DNA from: Candidatus Gastranaerophilales bacterium | Lineage (GTDB): Bacteria; Cyanobacteriota; Vampirovibrionia; Gastranaerophilales; Gastranaerophilaceae | Assembly (NCBI GenBank): GCA_944325785.1 | Contig: CALVBN010000002.1 | Span: forward strand, 1 to 64,000 | Length of the DNA: 64,000 nucleotides | Reading direction: 5' to 3' | Part shown: piece by piece, positions 18,017 to 26,740 of the stretch | Layout of the letters: each line of letters opens with the position of its first letter | How positions within the stretch are numbered: the first letter of the stretch is position 1 | The notes under the pieces: generated by a model | Database searches by the model: none | What the model saw: only the letters and a program-made list of their open reading frames with translations | What the model was told of the DNA's origin: nothing | Program-made: the position numbers and the translations under genes

Positions 18017-18793
18017 TTAATTTTTTCTGTTATTTTTTAAATAATTCTTAACATTTGGAGAAATTGAAATATTTTGAAGCATCATATTATACCGCTTCAA
18101 ATCCCCAATATTAGAAGCTTCTTCCAGCAAATCGCGTTTTGTTGTTATCTGAATTTTATCGCTGTTTTCGTTTTGTTCTTTTTTCTGGTCGATTTTGCGG
18201 ATAACGGAATCAATATCCGTAGAGGTGGAAATCCCGTATTTAGATGCAATTTGTTTGACAGAAGCTCCCGCGGGGAGTCTGTAGAGCCAGTTAATAGTGT
18301 ATTTATCATTTTCTGAAAGAGATGCAACCCCGTATTGGTGAGGTGTATACATAATATCTTCTTTGTACGGGCTGTGGTTTAATCCAAGTGCGTGTCCTAC
18401 CTCGTGCAGAATGGTGTGATAAACTTCTATATCACTGTCATACTGCTGGTGAATTCTTCCGTCAGTAAGCCCGATTGAAACCTCTGCGCCGTAAAGACGC
18501 CCCTGTGCATCCCAGTTGAAATAACAATGACCTAATGCCTGGCGGTCAACACGTTTCCAGTCAACGTTAATATTTGATTCCAAAAGTACACTTGTTATGC
18601 GGAATTTTAATTTTCCACCCGTTGCTGCAGACCAGACAGTGAAAGCATCCATTACCATTTTTCTGAACTTAGCGTCTTCGCCCGGCTTGGAATAGAATTT
18701 CATCGGCGCAATGTAAACAGTAAGATTGTTTACCGGCCATCTCATGATATTCCCGTTTTTTACGCTGCCGTTTAGGTATGTTCTTCTCTGCAT
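18017..18793 (-). CDS. matrixin-family zinc metalloprotease
   Basis: The extended zinc motif HEVGHALGLNH (H130, E131, H134, H140) followed by a Met-turn (DIMYTP, about 145-150) is diagnostic of metzincins of the matrixin type. Upstream, RWPVNNLTVYI and a WSAATGGKLKFR segment match the matrixin N-terminal fold. The C-terminal 80 residues are charged and helical. Oddly, no signal peptide is visible from the first ATG and the 65-bp gap to gltX leaves little room for one, so secretion, if any, must be non-Sec. Confidence 0.85.
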   Translation of the reverse strand: MQRRTYLNGSVKNGNIMRWPVNNLTVYIAPMKFYSKPGEDAKFRKMVMDAFTVWSAATGGKLKFRITSVLLESNINVDWKRVDRQALGHCYFNWDAQGRLYGAEVSIGLTDGRIHQQYDSDIEVYHTILHEVGHALGLNHSPYKEDIMYTPHQYGVASLSENDKYTINWLYRLPAGASVKQIASKYGISTSTDIDSVIRKIDQKKEQNENSDKIQITTKRDLLEEASNIGDLKRYNMMLQNISISPNVKNYLKNNRKN

Positions 18794-18857
18794 ATTAATA
18801 TTGTAACATGATTTATTTGTGGGATAATAAAGTTAAGAAAAGGAAGGATATTACATT

Positions 18858-20321
18858 ATGTCAGAAGTTAGAGTAAGAATAGCGCCGTCACCAAGCGGTA
18901 ATCTGCATATTGGAACGGCAAGAACAGCATTATTTAATTACTTATTTGCAAAAAAAAATAACGGTAAATTTATTCTAAGAATAGAAGATACCGACGCAGA
19001 AAGAACCAGCCAGGAATATGTTGATAATATTTTTGACAGTTTGAAAGCATTAGGGCTTAATTGGGATGAAGGTCCGGATGTAGGCGGAAACTACGGTCCT
19101 TATACACAATCCCAGAGATTTGATATTTATCCTAAATATATACAGGAACTTTTAGATAAAGGCTTTGCATATGAATGCTTCTGCACTCCGGAAGAACTGG
19201 AAGCAGAAAAAGAAGAAGCTACAAAAAGCAAAAAAGCTTATGTATACTCTAAAAAATGCGAAAACTTAACAGAAGATGAAAAAGCAAAACTTAGAGCGGA
19301 AGGCAGAAAACCTGCAATAAGATTTAATGTGGCAAAAGCTCAAAAAGCTTTCCACGACTCTTCAGTTTTGGAATTTGACGATATGGTAAAAGGCAGACTT
19401 CATATGGATACAAACCTCATCGGCGATTTTGTTATTATGAAGTCTAACGGAACTCCGACTTATAATTATGCCGTAGTTATTGATGATGCTTTAATGCATA
19501 TTACACACGTTATAAGAGGAGAAGATCATATTTCCAATACATATAAACAAATCCTAATCTTTGAAGCATTAGGTTTTGAAGTTCCGAAATTCGGACACCT
19601 TGGTATGATTCTTGCGCCGGATAGAAGCAAGCTTTCTAAAAGACACGGTGCAACAGCGGTTTCAGACTTCGTTGAACAGGGATATTTAACAGAAGCTCTT
19701 GTTAACTTTGTTGCTCTGTTAGGCTGGTCGCCTTCTGACGGTGTAGAAATTAAAACGGTTGACGAAATTGCACAGGATTTCAGAATTAATGAAATTTCTT
19801 CTTCTAACTCAATATTTGAGTACGATAAGTTGAAATGGATGAACAGCCACTATATTAAAATGCTTCCGAAAGAAGTATTAAGAGAAAAACTTAAAAAATA
19901 TCTTACAAAATACGATTTGAGTGAACTGACAGAAGAACAATACAACCGTATGATAGATATTACGTACGAACCGCTGACATTATTGTCAGATATAACGGAT
20001 GCGGTTTCATACTTCTTCGGCGGCGATAAAGTTGAAATAGATGAAAAAGCTAAAGAAAATCTTGATACAGAATTATCTCAAGATGTGTTGAAAACATTTA
20101 TCGAACAGGCAGAAGGCTGGGAATGGACAGAAGAAAATCTTCATGAAAAACTCGAAAAATTCAGAGCCGATTTTAAAGAAAAAGGTTATAAACCTAAATT
20201 CACAATGTGGGCAATCAGAGCAGCTGTAACAGGCAGACTTTGCGGTGCAGATATGGTTGCAACACTCGCAATTCTCGGAAAAGAAAATTCTCTTGCCAGA
20301 GCTAAGAAAGCCGTTAAGTAG
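18858..20321 (+). CDS. gltX: glutamyl-tRNA synthetase
   Basis: Class I synthetase charging tRNA-Glu. HIGH-type motif SPSGNLHIGTART (11-23), an EDTDAERT segment, and the KMSKS-type motif KLSKRHG (about 263). 487 aa, the normal size. The second half is the alpha-helical anticodon-binding domain. AAGGAAGGATA precedes the ATG. A strong terminator follows. The cyanobacterial-type tRNA-Glu gene lies 4 kb downstream. Confidence 0.97.
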   Translation: MSEVRVRIAPSPSGNLHIGTARTALFNYLFAKKNNGKFILRIEDTDAERTSQEYVDNIFDSLKALGLNWDEGPDVGGNYGPYTQSQRFDIYPKYIQELLDKGFAYECFCTPEELEAEKEEATKSKKAYVYSKKCENLTEDEKAKLRAEGRKPAIRFNVAKAQKAFHDSSVLEFDDMVKGRLHMDTNLIGDFVIMKSNGTPTYNYAVVIDDALMHITHVIRGEDHISNTYKQILIFEALGFEVPKFGHLGMILAPDRSKLSKRHGATAVSDFVEQGYLTEALVNFVALLGWSPSDGVEIKTVDEIAQDFRINEISSSNSIFEYDKLKWMNSHYIKMLPKEVLREKLKKYLTKYDLSELTEEQYNRMIDITYEPLTLLSDITDAVSYFFGGDKVEIDEKAKENLDTELSQDVLKTFIEQAEGWEWTEENLHEKLEKFRADFKEKGYKPKFTMWAIRAAVTGRLCGADMVATLAILGKENSLARAKKAVK

Positions 20322-20333
20322 AATTAAATATAT

Positions 20334-20373
20334 AAAGATGGCGGAACTGCAAGCAGTTCCGCCATCTTTTTTT
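20334..20373 (+). terminator. terminator after gltX
   Basis: A 17-bp stem (AAAGATGGCGGAACTGC against its complement) with a 2-base loop and T-run. It also serves the convergent gene. Confidence 0.85.
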
Positions 20374-20381
20374 GCTTTATT

Positions 20382-20795
20382 TTAAAATCTTCTAAAAGGT
20401 GCTGCGCCTCTGATTCTACCGCTGTTGTCGAACAAAACCCCTCTTCCGCTCGGGAAAGTTTTGAACACTCCGGCATTTTCGACTCCGTATTGATTGGTGT
20501 AATTATACGCTCTGCCGTCTGAAAGCGGTCTGACAGTTCCGACTTGATTTCCAGCATTGTCAAAAATAATGGAATTACCGCGGGGATCTCGCTTGTACCC
20601 TCTTAAATCATTTCTTGCCATATCACGGCGGGTTTGGATTGAGTGGTAATCATTGTTATAAATATTTGTGCTGTTATTGTAGTCCGGTCTGTATGAGCCG
20701 AATCTTGTTCCGTTCGGATTATATGTATAAACAGTTTCCGCATAAACAGCAGACGTGCATATTAATAATAAAACCGCATAAATTATTTTCCTCAT
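20382..20795 (-). CDS. secreted small repeat protein
   Basis: 137 aa with a signal peptide (cleavage near VYA-ETV, residue 19). The mature part has three degenerate repeats of the form N-x-G-x-x-x-G-x-x-R-P/F (YNPNGTRFGSYRP, FDNAGNQVGTVRP, FDNSGRIRGAAPF), i.e. YD-like beta-hairpins. No Cys. Role unknown; probably periplasmic or surface. Confidence 0.65.
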   Translation of the reverse strand: MRKIIYAVLLLICTSAVYAETVYTYNPNGTRFGSYRPDYNNSTNIYNNDYHSIQTRRDMARNDLRGYKRDPRGNSIIFDNAGNQVGTVRPLSDGRAYNYTNQYGVENAGVFKTFPSGRGVLFDNSGRIRGAAPFRRF

Positions 20796-20835
20796 AATTA
20801 CTCCTTTGTTTATTTTTTATTTTAACAAATTTTTA

Positions 20836-22122
20836 TTATGAAATAATTCCCTCTCTGATTAATTGTTCTTTTATTTCTTTTTTAGTTTGGAATTCTTTGC
20901 CGGATTTGTCCGTAAGCCTTTTTAGAAGCATTGCACCCGGTGTGATTACGCCCAGAGCAAGTATGCAGGCGCCGATATTGCCGATAACGGACTGTCTTTT
21001 TAATTTTTTTACGCCTTTAAAGAAGGTTTCAGAAGTTTCTCCCTTGCTTAAAGCATTTTTATACTGTCCGTACAATTCCGTAACTTTATTATTTATTCCT
21101 TTTAGCTCGTCGAGGTCTATAAAAGCCCTTGTGTCAATTTTGTCAGTTCCTTTTAGGAGTTTTATTGCATCTGACTGTTTTGCAATTTTTATAATTTCGT
21201 TATCCGGATTTTTATGCAGGAATTCATAAAGGTTAACTTTCGAAGTATTTGCAGTATTAAAAGCGTCTATGCTTTTTTGTATAGAACCGTTTTCAAAAGC
21301 AGATTTCAAAATATCTCCTTCAAGTACTCTGGAATCTAGCGTAATTGATTTGTTATGCTTCTTCTGTGCAGATTTTTCAAACATCTGCTGGATTTTTTTA
21401 CCTGCATAGTATAAGAAAAACAGTGTTGAGCCTTCTTTTATCGCATATCCCGCGAATTCCTGTGCATTTCTTGCATCTGTTAATCTTTCTGTTGTGATAA
21501 ACCCGTCCATTAAGTACATATTTTTAACAGGTGAAAATGCAAACTCTTCAACAAACTTTCCGATACCTTTAAAAGAAGGATTTTTGGCAGTATTTGAATT
21601 CTCTGCTCTCTTATTTTGTTCTTTTGATTCATTATATTCTTCAATTAAATTTTTTCTTATTTTCTGGTGCGTATAATATTGTTTTAGTCTGGTTAGCCCG
21701 ATATAGGCTCCGGCAGCGATTACGGTTGAAAAAATAAATTTTGAAGTGGCAAGGTTTTTAAAGAGTCTTTTATTTTTTTCAGCCTTTTCCAAACTATTTT
21801 TTATTTTATCATCCGGAGCATATTCCTTAATCTTTTTATACAGCTCCATATCTTTCAAATTTCTGGGGTCAATTTTCGCGTCAAGTCCGCATGCTTTGAA
21901 TGCAGTTTTATCAAATATCCATCTTAAACCCGGAATACCTCCGAGCCATAAAATTTCAGTACCAAATTCATCTATAAATCTGTCTGTACCTTCTTCACCC
22001 TTTCCCGTCGCATATGCGCTTGCTGTCATGCCAGTACAGCTGGCTATGTCCTTGACGCCTAACGGTACTAGTGAGTTGGGGTTTCCTAATGTTGAATATA
22101 TTTTAGCAGCATTCCATATCAT
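20836..22122 (-). CDS. hypothetical membrane protein with PSFKG motif
   Basis: 428 aa, with predicted membrane segments at about 130-150 (FIFSTVIAAGAYIGLT), 230-245 (TLFFLYYAGKKI) and 385-405 (IGNIGACILALGVITPGAMLL, in part), joined by Lys-rich helices. A PSFKG motif sits near 180, and the paralogous-looking pair at 31498-32629 has the same style. I cannot assign a function. Confidence 0.65.
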   Translation of the reverse strand: MIWNAAKIYSTLGNPNSLVPLGVKDIASCTGMTASAYATGKGEEGTDRFIDEFGTEILWLGGIPGLRWIFDKTAFKACGLDAKIDPRNLKDMELYKKIKEYAPDDKIKNSLEKAEKNKRLFKNLATSKFIFSTVIAAGAYIGLTRLKQYYTHQKIRKNLIEEYNESKEQNKRAENSNTAKNPSFKGIGKFVEEFAFSPVKNMYLMDGFITTERLTDARNAQEFAGYAIKEGSTLFFLYYAGKKIQQMFEKSAQKKHNKSITLDSRVLEGDILKSAFENGSIQKSIDAFNTANTSKVNLYEFLHKNPDNEIIKIAKQSDAIKLLKGTDKIDTRAFIDLDELKGINNKVTELYGQYKNALSKGETSETFFKGVKKLKRQSVIGNIGACILALGVITPGAMLLKRLTDKSGKEFQTKKEIKEQLIREGIIS

Positions 22123-22251
22123 ACAATCACAAACCCCATATTAAATTCATTAACTTCTTACTGTGCTTATGCATTACTACACAACCTTTCTTTTCAAATT
22201 AAGTATTCTAAAGTTTAAAAATTGCTTTTATATTAAGAAAATTTTACAAAT

Positions 22252-22284
22252 AAAAAGAACTTCCGCTTATAGGAAGTTCTTTTT
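22252..22284 (-). terminator. terminator after probable rpoZ
   Basis: AAAAAGAACTTCC and GGAAGTTCTTTTT stem, 7-base loop, directly after the stop at 22303. Confidence 0.75.
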
Positions 22285-22302
22285 ATATAAGAAACCTTTA
22301 AA

Positions 22303-22545
22303 CTAACCTACAAGTTCGGTATCATCTGCCTCTGAAGCTTTAACCATAATTGCGTGTTCTACAGGATTTTCTTTTTTGTAAGCATTTTCATTAACAGCTT
22401 CATCAAAGCCAAACTCGTCTCGGGCTTTTTTCATTTGCATTTCATCAACCAATTTCTTAGCGAGTTCAGCAATTTCATATACTAACTTATATCGGTTTTC
22501 GCTTTTTTCGTTTAATTCCCAGGCTACTTTAATAATTTGATCCAT
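22303..22545 (-). CDS. rpoZ: probable RNA polymerase omega subunit
   Basis: 80 aa from the ATG at 22545, picked because GAGGTAAAA precedes it; a longer frame reaches 22587. Residues about 13-30 (SENRYKLVYEIAELAKKL) match the omega signature NRYxLVxxIAxRAKxL, and the end (NPVEHAIMVKASEAD) fits the KPVxxAIxE block, with a 25-residue insert between as in cyanobacterial-type omegas. Omega helps assemble beta-prime. The assignment rests on pattern only; a small unknown protein is the alternative. Monocistronic with terminator. Confidence 0.6.
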   Translation of the reverse strand: MDQIIKVAWELNEKSENRYKLVYEIAELAKKLVDEMQMKKARDEFGFDEAVNENAYKKENPVEHAIMVKASEADDTELVG

Positions 22546-22696
22546 TTTTACCTCTTCAACTAGTTTTGTATTGATTGTATAACACACATAATTATTTGTC
22601 CAGTGGTATCAGCTTAACATTTCTTTACAAAAAGGCAATTATTTGCAAGTTAAGTACTTTATATATACATACGGGAGATATTAAAAAGGAGAAATT

Positions 22697-23116
22697 ATGA
22701 CATCAAATCTTACAGTTGCAAACAAATCAAGCGGTGAAACATTTTCAGTAAGCGTTAAAGGCAATGTAACAATCAAAAATTATAAACACGATGGTTCGAT
22801 GAAGCCCGGAGAGATTAAGACAACCGTAAAAAACGGAAAAGTTACAAACCTTTACTGTCAAGAAGGCGATAAAAAGCAGACTCCGCAGAGAGCATTGAAC
22901 CTTTCCAATACAAAATATAATATTTTTAATAAACTAAAAGGTTTGGACGGCAATCCGAATGACTTAACCCAGAAAGATCTTCAGCTCTTGAAGCAGAATA
23001 AATCACTGCAGCAAAAGCTCGGAATATTTACCGTTAAACACGATGCAGAAGCCAAGGTCACAGGCATCTATACATCTGCAAATGATTCAAACCCGTTTAT
23101 GTTTGATTTTGATTAA
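22697..23116 (+). CDS. hypothetical protein
   Basis: 139 aa with strong AAAAAGGAGAAATT binding site. The N-terminal 60 residues look beta-rich (TSNLTVANKSSGETFSVSV), the C-terminal half helical (LTQKDLQLLKQNKSLQQKLG). No signal, membrane segment or known motif. It overlaps the convergent map gene by 4 bp at the stops. Confidence 0.65.
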   Translation: MTSNLTVANKSSGETFSVSVKGNVTIKNYKHDGSMKPGEIKTTVKNGKVTNLYCQEGDKKQTPQRALNLSNTKYNIFNKLKGLDGNPNDLTQKDLQLLKQNKSLQQKLGIFTVKHDAEAKVTGIYTSANDSNPFMFDFD

Positions 23117-23865
23117 TCCATTAAAGTGGTCATTAAAACAGGTTCGCCGTCTGTAGCAAGGACTGTATGTTCAAAATGCGCAGACGGTTTTCTGTCTTTT
23201 GTAACAACGCCCCATTTATCATCTTCTACAAATACTTCATCTCCTCCGAGGTTAAGCATAGGTTCTATTGCTATAACCATGCCGGATTTAATAAGTGTTT
23301 GGTCGCCGACTCTGTAGTTAAATAGAAACGGGTCTTCATGCATTGCGTGACCTACACCGTGACCGCCATACTGGCGCACAATCCCTAGTTTGTAGTTTTT
23401 TGCAACATCTTCTATGGCTCCGGAGATATCATCAAGAACATTTCCCGCTTTCATTTGGGCAATGCCGGCAAAAAGCGCTTCTTCTGTTGCTTTCATAAGC
23501 ATAGCTTTGTCTTCCGAAATTTTTCCGACAGCATAAGACCAGGCGCTGTCGCCTACCATTCCGCCGTAGGTTGCGCCAACGTCAATTGCAATTATATCGC
23601 CTTCTTTTAAGATTTCTGTTTCAGAAGGGATTCCGTGTACAACTTTTTCATTTATAGAAGTGCATATGCTTGCAGGGAAACCGCTGTATCCGAGAAATGT
23701 CGGAATAGCTTTATTTTCTTTTATAACTTTCATTGCAATATTATCTAATTCTTTTGTGGATATGCCAGGCTCAACTACTTCTTTCATTTTTTGATGCACA
23801 AGTGCTACTATATGACCGGCATGACGCATTCTTTTAATTTCATCTCTTGATTTTCTGTTTATCAT
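23113..23865 (-). CDS. map: methionine aminopeptidase type I
   Basis: Removes the N-terminal Met from nascent proteins. The dinuclear metal ligands are all present: Asp in IAIDVGATYGGMVGD (two Asp 11 apart, about 96 and 107), His in GHGVGHAMHE (about 170), Glu in AIEPML (about 203) and Glu in FEHTVL (about 234). 250 aa is normal, and there is no N-terminal zinc extension. Not in the usual secY-adk-map cluster here. Confidence 0.97.
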   Translation of the reverse strand: MINRKSRDEIKRMRHAGHIVALVHQKMKEVVEPGISTKELDNIAMKVIKENKAIPTFLGYSGFPASICTSINEKVVHGIPSETEILKEGDIIAIDVGATYGGMVGDSAWSYAVGKISEDKAMLMKATEEALFAGIAQMKAGNVLDDISGAIEDVAKNYKLGIVRQYGGHGVGHAMHEDPFLFNYRVGDQTLIKSGMVIAIEPMLNLGGDEVFVEDDKWGVVTKDRKPSAHFEHTVLATDGEPVLMTTLMD

Positions 23866-24176
23866 AATAACCTCAACCTTTTCTTAAGACTATTTTAATC
23901 TTAAGCAGTATTGTTTTCAAGTTTGTATTGCTATTTTATTAATTTACAGGATAAACACACGTAATATGAAAACTCCTCACCCTTTACGCAGGCTGGTTAT
24001 TCACCTCACCCCAGCCCTCTCCTGTTAGGCGAGGGGGTGCGTATTTGTTAATAGGATGCAAAAGACTCATTAAGAGAAAAATGAAAACATGCTTTAAAAG
24101 AAGAATAATCTCTCAAACTAAAATCCCCGAAAGAATAATATAAATAAACTAAGCTTATACAAATTAACCTTAATGC
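23866..24176. other. intergenic region with REP-like palindrome
   Basis: A CCTCACCCC-AGCCCTCTCC...GAGGGGGTG imperfect palindrome at about 23992-24038 belongs to the same style as those at 38005-38036 and 43392-43560. No gene. Confidence 0.45.
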
Positions 24177-24204
24177 TTGACAATGAAAATTGATTTGGTA
24201 CTAT
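24177..24204 (+). promoter_or_regulatory. promoter of tRNA-Glu
   Basis: TTGACA (24177-24182) and TACTAT (24199-24204), 16-bp spacer; start expected about 10 nt ahead of the tRNA. Confidence 0.65.
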
Positions 24205-24220
24205 AGAAATTGTCGAATGT

Positions 24221-24293
24221 GCCCCCATCGTCTAGAGGCCTAGGACAACACCCTTTCACGGTGTAGACAGCGATTCGAATTCGCTTGGGGGTA
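24221..24293 (+). tRNA. tRNA-Glu(TTC), cyanobacterial/plastid-like
   Basis: A full cloverleaf: acceptor GCCCCCA paired with TGGGGGT (G1:U72 wobble), D-arm with GGCCTAGGAC, anticodon stem ACACC/GGTGT around CTTTCAC giving anticodon TTC, and T-arm AGCGA-TTCGAAT-TCGCT. The last T-stem pair is A53:U61 and the discriminator is A, as in cyanobacterial and chloroplast tRNA-Glu and unlike E. coli. CCA is not encoded. Confidence 0.96.
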
Positions 24294-24440
24294 TTTATTT
24301 AAAAAATTAGATATTTGGGAAGAACATATAGACCGGTTTTACCGGTTATTTTTTTGTCCGTTATTATTTTACTCTCTGTTATATTTGGCTCATATATGTT
24401 ATAATAAGTAAGTTAAGAGTCTTTTAACCAAGGAGAGTTT

Positions 24441-25787
24441 ATGCCGGCAATATCAAGATCTATTTATGTGTTAGCAGTTATTGATGCATTGATTATTACC
24501 TTTGTTTCAATGTTTATATTCGTAAGCTTTGTTAATTCGCTTGCGGTGCTTCTGCTTATTGTTCTGTGGTTTTTAATTGTTAACTTTTTTGTGCTGTACG
24601 CAAAAGGCTTCTATAGAATAAGAAAATACGGCATAAAAGACTTGTATTTTTTGTTTGAAGGCGTAGCGATTTCCGCTGTAATATCCGGCATACCATTAAT
24701 TTTACTAGGTTTTAATATTATTACATTTATATTATTAGCCATAAACGCTCTTGGTATTTATGCAGGTATTCTGGTTTTCAGATTGATATTTTTAATATAC
24801 AGCAGATTTTTTAGGGCTGTTAAAAATGTTTTAATTGTAGGTGCAGGACAGGACGGAAAACTTATTGCCGAAAAAATTCAAGCCTGCCCGGAACTTGGCA
24901 TGAAAGTTGTAGGGTTTCTTGATGATAATATGAACACTATTGAGGATGAAGACTCTACCATCCCGATATTAGGGCTTACCTGCGACTCTGAAGCGGTTAT
25001 TAAAGATAATAATGTTAAACTTGTGATAGTCGCAGTAAAATCAAGAATGGATTCCGATATATTAACAGATTTAGTTAAAGGGATTCCTCTGGGCGTAAAG
25101 GTATGGAGAATGCCTAAGTTTTATGAAAAAATTACGCACAAATATCTTGTTTCAAAAATGACTGTTAACTGGCTTTTTTATTCCTGCGTAAAGAAAAAAG
25201 CGCTTCTTTTTGCTTACATTAAAAGATTGTGCGACATAATTGCATCAATTCTTATAATGATAATAACTTCCCCGCTTTCCTTAATTGCTAGTATCGGCAT
25301 TAAACTATCTGACTTCGGACCGGTATTCTACACACAGACAAGAATCGGCAAATTCGGTAAACCGTTTAAAATGCTTAAATTCAGAACCATGTACCAGGAT
25401 ACGGTAAGCGAAGATTTTGATGAAGATGTAAATGAAGTTCAGTACGATGACAAGCGGATTATGCCGTTCTGCAAGATTTTAAGGAAATTCCATATTGACG
25501 AACTTCCGCAGATGATAAATGTACTGCGCGGAGAAATGAGCCTTGTAGGACCGCGTCCTGTAAGAGAGGAAGTTTATTATGAAAACAAAGAAAAAATTCC
25601 TTTCTGGGAATGCCGTAACTGGGTTCACCCCGGCTGGTGCGGATGGCAGCAGATAAACTCCTGCGACCCTTCTGCAGAAGAAAGACTGGAATATGATTTG
25701 TATTATATAAAACACAGGCATATTCTCTGGGAGTTTGCAATTCTTGTTCAATATTTTGCAAAAGTTATAACGGGAAGATGCAAATAA
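24441..25787 (+). CDS. polyprenyl-phosphate sugar-1-phosphate transferase (WcaJ/WbaP-type)
   Basis: Starts exopolysaccharide or O-antigen repeat units by loading a sugar-1-phosphate onto undecaprenyl phosphate. The N-terminus has four membrane segments (about 8-28, 32-53, 72-92, 95-115), then a Rossmann-like domain (VLIVGAGQDGKLIAEKI, about 130), a fifth membrane segment near 265, and the C-terminal catalytic domain with FYTQTRIGKFGKPFKMLKFR (in part), RTMYQD and LPQMINVLRGEMSLVGPRP. 448 aa, normal. GGAGAGTTT precedes the ATG. No other polysaccharide genes are adjacent; the sugar cannot be told. Confidence 0.92.
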   Translation: MPAISRSIYVLAVIDALIITFVSMFIFVSFVNSLAVLLLIVLWFLIVNFFVLYAKGFYRIRKYGIKDLYFLFEGVAISAVISGIPLILLGFNIITFILLAINALGIYAGILVFRLIFLIYSRFFRAVKNVLIVGAGQDGKLIAEKIQACPELGMKVVGFLDDNMNTIEDEDSTIPILGLTCDSEAVIKDNNVKLVIVAVKSRMDSDILTDLVKGIPLGVKVWRMPKFYEKITHKYLVSKMTVNWLFYSCVKKKALLFAYIKRLCDIIASILIMIITSPLSLIASIGIKLSDFGPVFYTQTRIGKFGKPFKMLKFRTMYQDTVSEDFDEDVNEVQYDDKRIMPFCKILRKFHIDELPQMINVLRGEMSLVGPRPVREEVYYENKEKIPFWECRNWVHPGWCGWQQINSCDPSAEERLEYDLYYIKHRHILWEFAILVQYFAKVITGRCK

Positions 25788-25817
25788 GATAAATCCGAAA
25801 AATAAAATCAGAATCAA

Positions 25818-25850
25818 TAAAAAACCTCTCATTAAATAGAGAGGTTTTTT
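25818..25850. terminator. bidirectional terminator
   Basis: AAAAAACCTCTC and GAGAGGTTTTTT stem between convergent genes. Confidence 0.8.
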
Positions 25851-25866
25851 ATTTGATTTTTTAATC

Positions 25867-26481
25867 CTACAGAATTTCCATAACCGGATCTGAGTGTTTA
25901 ATTTCCGGAATTTCTTTAAGATTCGGAAGTTCAATAGGTTTAGGCGCATTTTTTGCCTCTGTTTTTTCTTCCGGCAGTTTGGCTGTTGCCTGTTTAACCT
26001 TTGCGATTGCCGGATCCGGATTGGTTTTCTGCCTGTTGTATTCAAGCATAATCTGGTTCACAAACCTTCTTGTTTCACTGTATGGAGGTATTGTACCACC
26101 GAATTTTTTTACATTACCAGGGCCCGCATTGTATGCCGCAAGAGCAAGCTCTGTTGAGCCGAACATCTTGTACATCATTTTGTAGTAAGTAAGTCCTGCT
26201 TTAATGTTTTCACTTAAGTAATACGGGTTAAAGCCCATTCTGTTTGCTGTTGAGGGAAGCAGCTGGAAAACTCCCACTGCACCGTAAGGACTCTTTAATT
26301 CGTGTTTAAATCCGGATTCTTTTTTAGCAATGCTTAAAGCAAGCGCAGGATCAACATCCATTTCCAATGAATGTTTAACTATCGTTTCTTTAATTACATT
26401 TTCCGGAGTCGGAGCAGCTTGCACCCTAACGCATAGCAATCCCAGCAATGCAATAGTTGTTAAGACTGTTTTTCTAATCAT
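25867..26481 (-). CDS. lytic murein transglycosylase (SLT domain)
   Basis: Cleaves the glycan strand of peptidoglycan. Signal peptide to about residue 22 (VQA). The SLT domain has the catalytic Glu in SIAKKESGF (E55), followed by GAVGVFQLLPSTANRMG and AYNAGPGNVKKFGG, the two other family motifs. 204 aa: a short enzyme with a Pro/Lys-rich tail. GAGGATTTCA precedes the ATG. A long structured leader starts about 200 nt upstream, so expression may be regulated at RNA level. Confidence 0.93.
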   Translation of the reverse strand: MIRKTVLTTIALLGLLCVRVQAAPTPENVIKETIVKHSLEMDVDPALALSIAKKESGFKHELKSPYGAVGVFQLLPSTANRMGFNPYYLSENIKAGLTYYKMMYKMFGSTELALAAYNAGPGNVKKFGGTIPPYSETRRFVNQIMLEYNRQKTNPDPAIAKVKQATAKLPEEKTEAKNAPKPIELPNLKEIPEIKHSDPVMEIL

Positions 26482-26510
26482 TGAAATCCTCTTATCTATT
26501 TGTAAATTGG

Positions 26511-26678
26511 ATTCTGTATACCATTCTCAAAATCCTCCCTGCGGTTTCGCTATGTTCTCGTTTGGTTCCTATTAAGACCTCTTTCCTAAATTTTTTGTTA
26601 CCCTACACCAAAAAACTTGTTAGGCGACTCTTCTTAGTATTCCCCGCACTCCGGTTTGGATAAATAACTATACAGAAT
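26511..26678 (-). ncRNA. structured 5' leader (riboswitch candidate) of the lytic transglycosylase gene
   Basis: On the minus strand a perfect 10-bp stem (ATTCTGTATA at 26669-26678, TATACAGAAT at 26511-26520) closes about 148 nt. Inside, AAGTTTTTTG pairs with CAAAAAATTT (central hairpin extended by CCT/AGG), TGCGG with CCGCA, and TAAGA with TCTTA, giving a nested multi-stem fold. A promoter (26692-26720) puts the 5' end right at the closing stem. There is no U-run after it, so the transcript should enter the downstream gene. I compared it from memory with ydaO, cobalamin, 6S and others and it matched none. Confidence 0.55.
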
Positions 26679-26691
26679 TTATGTCATGCAT

Positions 26692-26720
26692 ATATTAATA
26701 CAAACATAACAATTTTTCAA
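26692..26720 (-). promoter_or_regulatory. promoter of the structured leader
   Basis: Minus strand TTGAAA (26715-26720), 17 bp, TAATAT (26692-26697). Predicted start near 26685. Confidence 0.5.
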
Positions 26721-26740
26721 CCCTTTGGATTGAAATTGAG

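Noticed and set aside
24177..24204. SRP RNA or tmRNA near dnaX/tRNA-Glu
   Set aside because: The conserved SRP GGAAGGAAGCAGCC-like and tmRNA tag motifs were not found.
26330..26575. An antisense frame over the lytic transglycosylase and its leader
   Set aside because: Shadow of a well supported gene; the leader structure explains the rest.
26511..26678. Assignment of the structured leader to ydaO (c-di-AMP), cobalamin, 6S or RNase P RNA
   Set aside because: The core motifs remembered for these families are not present.
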